This document shows positions 12,369 through 13,267 of a stretch of DNA of 13,267 bases, piece by piece (position 1 is the stretch's first letter; each line of letters starts with the position of its first letter). Below the pieces are notes generated by a model that saw only the letters and a list, made by a program, of their open reading frames with translations, ran no database searches and was not told where the DNA came from. The translations under genes were made by a program, and so were the position numbers. Where the stretch lies: contig JAGCTZ010000086.1 in the NCBI GenBank assembly GCA_017963165.1, forward strand, positions 1 through 13,267, written 5' to 3'. The DNA is from Treponema sp. (GTDB lineage: Bacteria; Spirochaetota; Spirochaetia; Treponematales; Treponemataceae).

Positions 12369-13267
12369 TTATCTAGCGGATTCTCTAACCCACTCTAAAT
12401 GTTCTAAATCAATATCCTTTGGAATCGTACAATCTGCTCCAAGGATAACCCCTGTTCTTCCTGCATCTGCAAGCAGCTTTTTTGTTTCAGCCTGAATTTG
12501 CTCTTTTGTTCCTTTATAAAGGATGCCGTTAGCAGTATTTGCAAAGCCTCCGATTATTGCTTTGCCTCCGAATAATTGTTTGCCCTGCGAAAGACTAATT
12601 CCTTCTACCACAGCTGCAAAGTTTACAGCATGTGCCGGATAGTTCTTAAAAAGCGAAAGGTTATTGCGAACGCCTTCGTAGCCGCATACATGAAGGATAT
12701 TTTTTCCTCCTGCTGCAATTGCTGCCGAAAGTACGCTGAGTTCTGATGGTGCAATTACTTCATTGTACAGATCTGGTCCAACGCTTATATCCTGGATTGT
12801 CTGAACGCTCAAGTATATACCATCAGCACCGCCTTCTTCAATTACAGCCTTTGCAAGCTGTGCAGTGTTTTGTGCAATTACCGAAAGTGCATAAATAACT
12901 GCTGCTTTGTCTTCTTTTATAAAGGCTGCAAGCTTTTTGTCGCCTCCGTTTACTGCCCACTTAAAGGCTGTTGCCGGAGCAAAGGTGTTGTAAAAGGTTG
13001 CAATCTCCTGTCCAAAACTGCCTGTAAGTTCTTTTACAAGACTAACCTGATCTCTAATCCATTTGTCGTCTGCAGCGATTGGCTTAAGGGAATAAAGATC
13101 CTTTGCTCTTGCTACATTCTTAAGGGTGATTGCCGTTTCAGGTTCAAAAAAGTAGCCGTCGCTCATAAGCTTAACAAAATCAGGCTTAAAGCTCTGAACA
13201 AACTTTTTATGACCGCTAAGATTCTGTTCGCGCATTTCGGGATGGTCATAAACCGAAAGGATTTCAT
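12369..13267 (-). CDS. Uroporphyrinogen-decarboxylase-fold methyltransferase (N-terminus beyond window)
   Basis: About 298 residues are visible. The frame stays open to the right edge (EILSVYDHPE precedes the first internal Met at 13233-13235), so the true start lies outside and roughly 40 or more residues are missing. Fold markers include FKPDFVKLMSDGYF, GGADGIYLSVQ, LHVCGYEG, AIIGGFA and ILGADCTIP. Numbered from that Met, H182 and C184 (HxC) with C269 resemble the zinc site of MtaA/MtbA-type methylcobamide methyltransferases, which belong to this fold. This points to methyl transfer rather than haem synthesis; the RQAGRYLPEYR-type HemE segment would lie in or near the missing part and cannot be checked. 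It precedes an ABC importer on the same strand, suggesting that the imported compound may be methylated or a methyl donor (inference). Confidence 0.85.
   Translation of the reverse strand, partial: EILSVYDHPEMREQNLSGHKKFVQSFKPDFVKLMSDGYFFEPETAITLKNVARAKDLYSLKPIAADDKWIRDQVSLVKELTGSFGQEIATFYNTFAPATAFKWAVNGGDKKLAAFIKEDKAAVIYALSVIAQNTAQLAKAVIEEGGADGIYLSVQTIQDISVGPDLYNEVIAPSELSVLSAAIAAGGKNILHVCGYEGVRNNLSLFKNYPAHAVNFAAVVEGISLSQGKQLFGGKAIIGGFANTANGILYKGTKEQIQAETKKLLADAGRTGVILGADCTIPKDIDLEHLEWVRESAR

Noticed and set aside
12369..13235. Starting the URO-D-fold protein at the internal Met (13233-13235)
   Set aside because: The frame continues upstream without a stop to the window edge with plausible family sequence, and the protein would be short for the family.
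12369..13267. Haem-pathway uroporphyrinogen decarboxylase HemE
   Set aside because: The HxC...C zinc-type site and the transporter context fit the methyltransferase branch of the fold better. No haem genes are nearby.

Overview
The window is gene-dense, AT-rich bacterial DNA using the standard code (TGA is a stop). It holds eleven intact genes and two genes cut by the window edges. Gene content (ChvE-type sugar receptor, YesM/YesN-type sensor pair, ClpS-ClpA, a rhomboid-like membrane protein, a methyltransferase of the uroporphyrinogen-decarboxylase fold) and codon use fit a host-associated anaerobe. My best guess is a Treponema-like spirochaete, but no marker in the window proves it.

All genes but one lie on the minus strand, so transcription runs from high to low coordinates. 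Right block (about 13267 to 9283): a URO-D-fold methyltransferase (5' end outside the window), then a complete polar amino-acid-type ABC importer: periplasmic binding protein, two permeases, ATPase. A GC-rich palindromic element (12338-12363) sits between the methyltransferase and the importer.

Middle: a single plus-strand gene (8519-9286) encodes a rhomboid-fold membrane protein in which both expected catalytic residues appear to be replaced. It converges on the ATPase gene with overlapping stop codons. It diverges from clpS across only 40 bp, where one symmetric TATAATA element could serve both directions.

Left block (8478 to 1): clpS, clpA, a membrane-anchored sugar-binding-type receptor, a YesM/LytS-type histidine kinase, a YesN-type response regulator and a XylF-like lipoprotein. 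Every junction overlaps by 1 to about 20 nt, so all six can be one translationally coupled transcript. After a 268-bp gap comes a ChvE-type multiple-sugar binding protein cut by the left edge. Receptor, kinase, regulator and the following sugar ABC locus match the layout of known three-component sugar-sensing systems (XylFII-LytS-YesN, AraPST). The unusual part is the head of this operon, which is the N-degron adaptor/unfoldase pair ClpS-ClpA, itself divergent from a rhomboid pseudoprotease. The 515-782 gap holds a candidate promoter, three related TTC/GAA motifs, several palindromes and a G8 tract. I saw no tRNA, rRNA, CRISPR array or insertion sequence.
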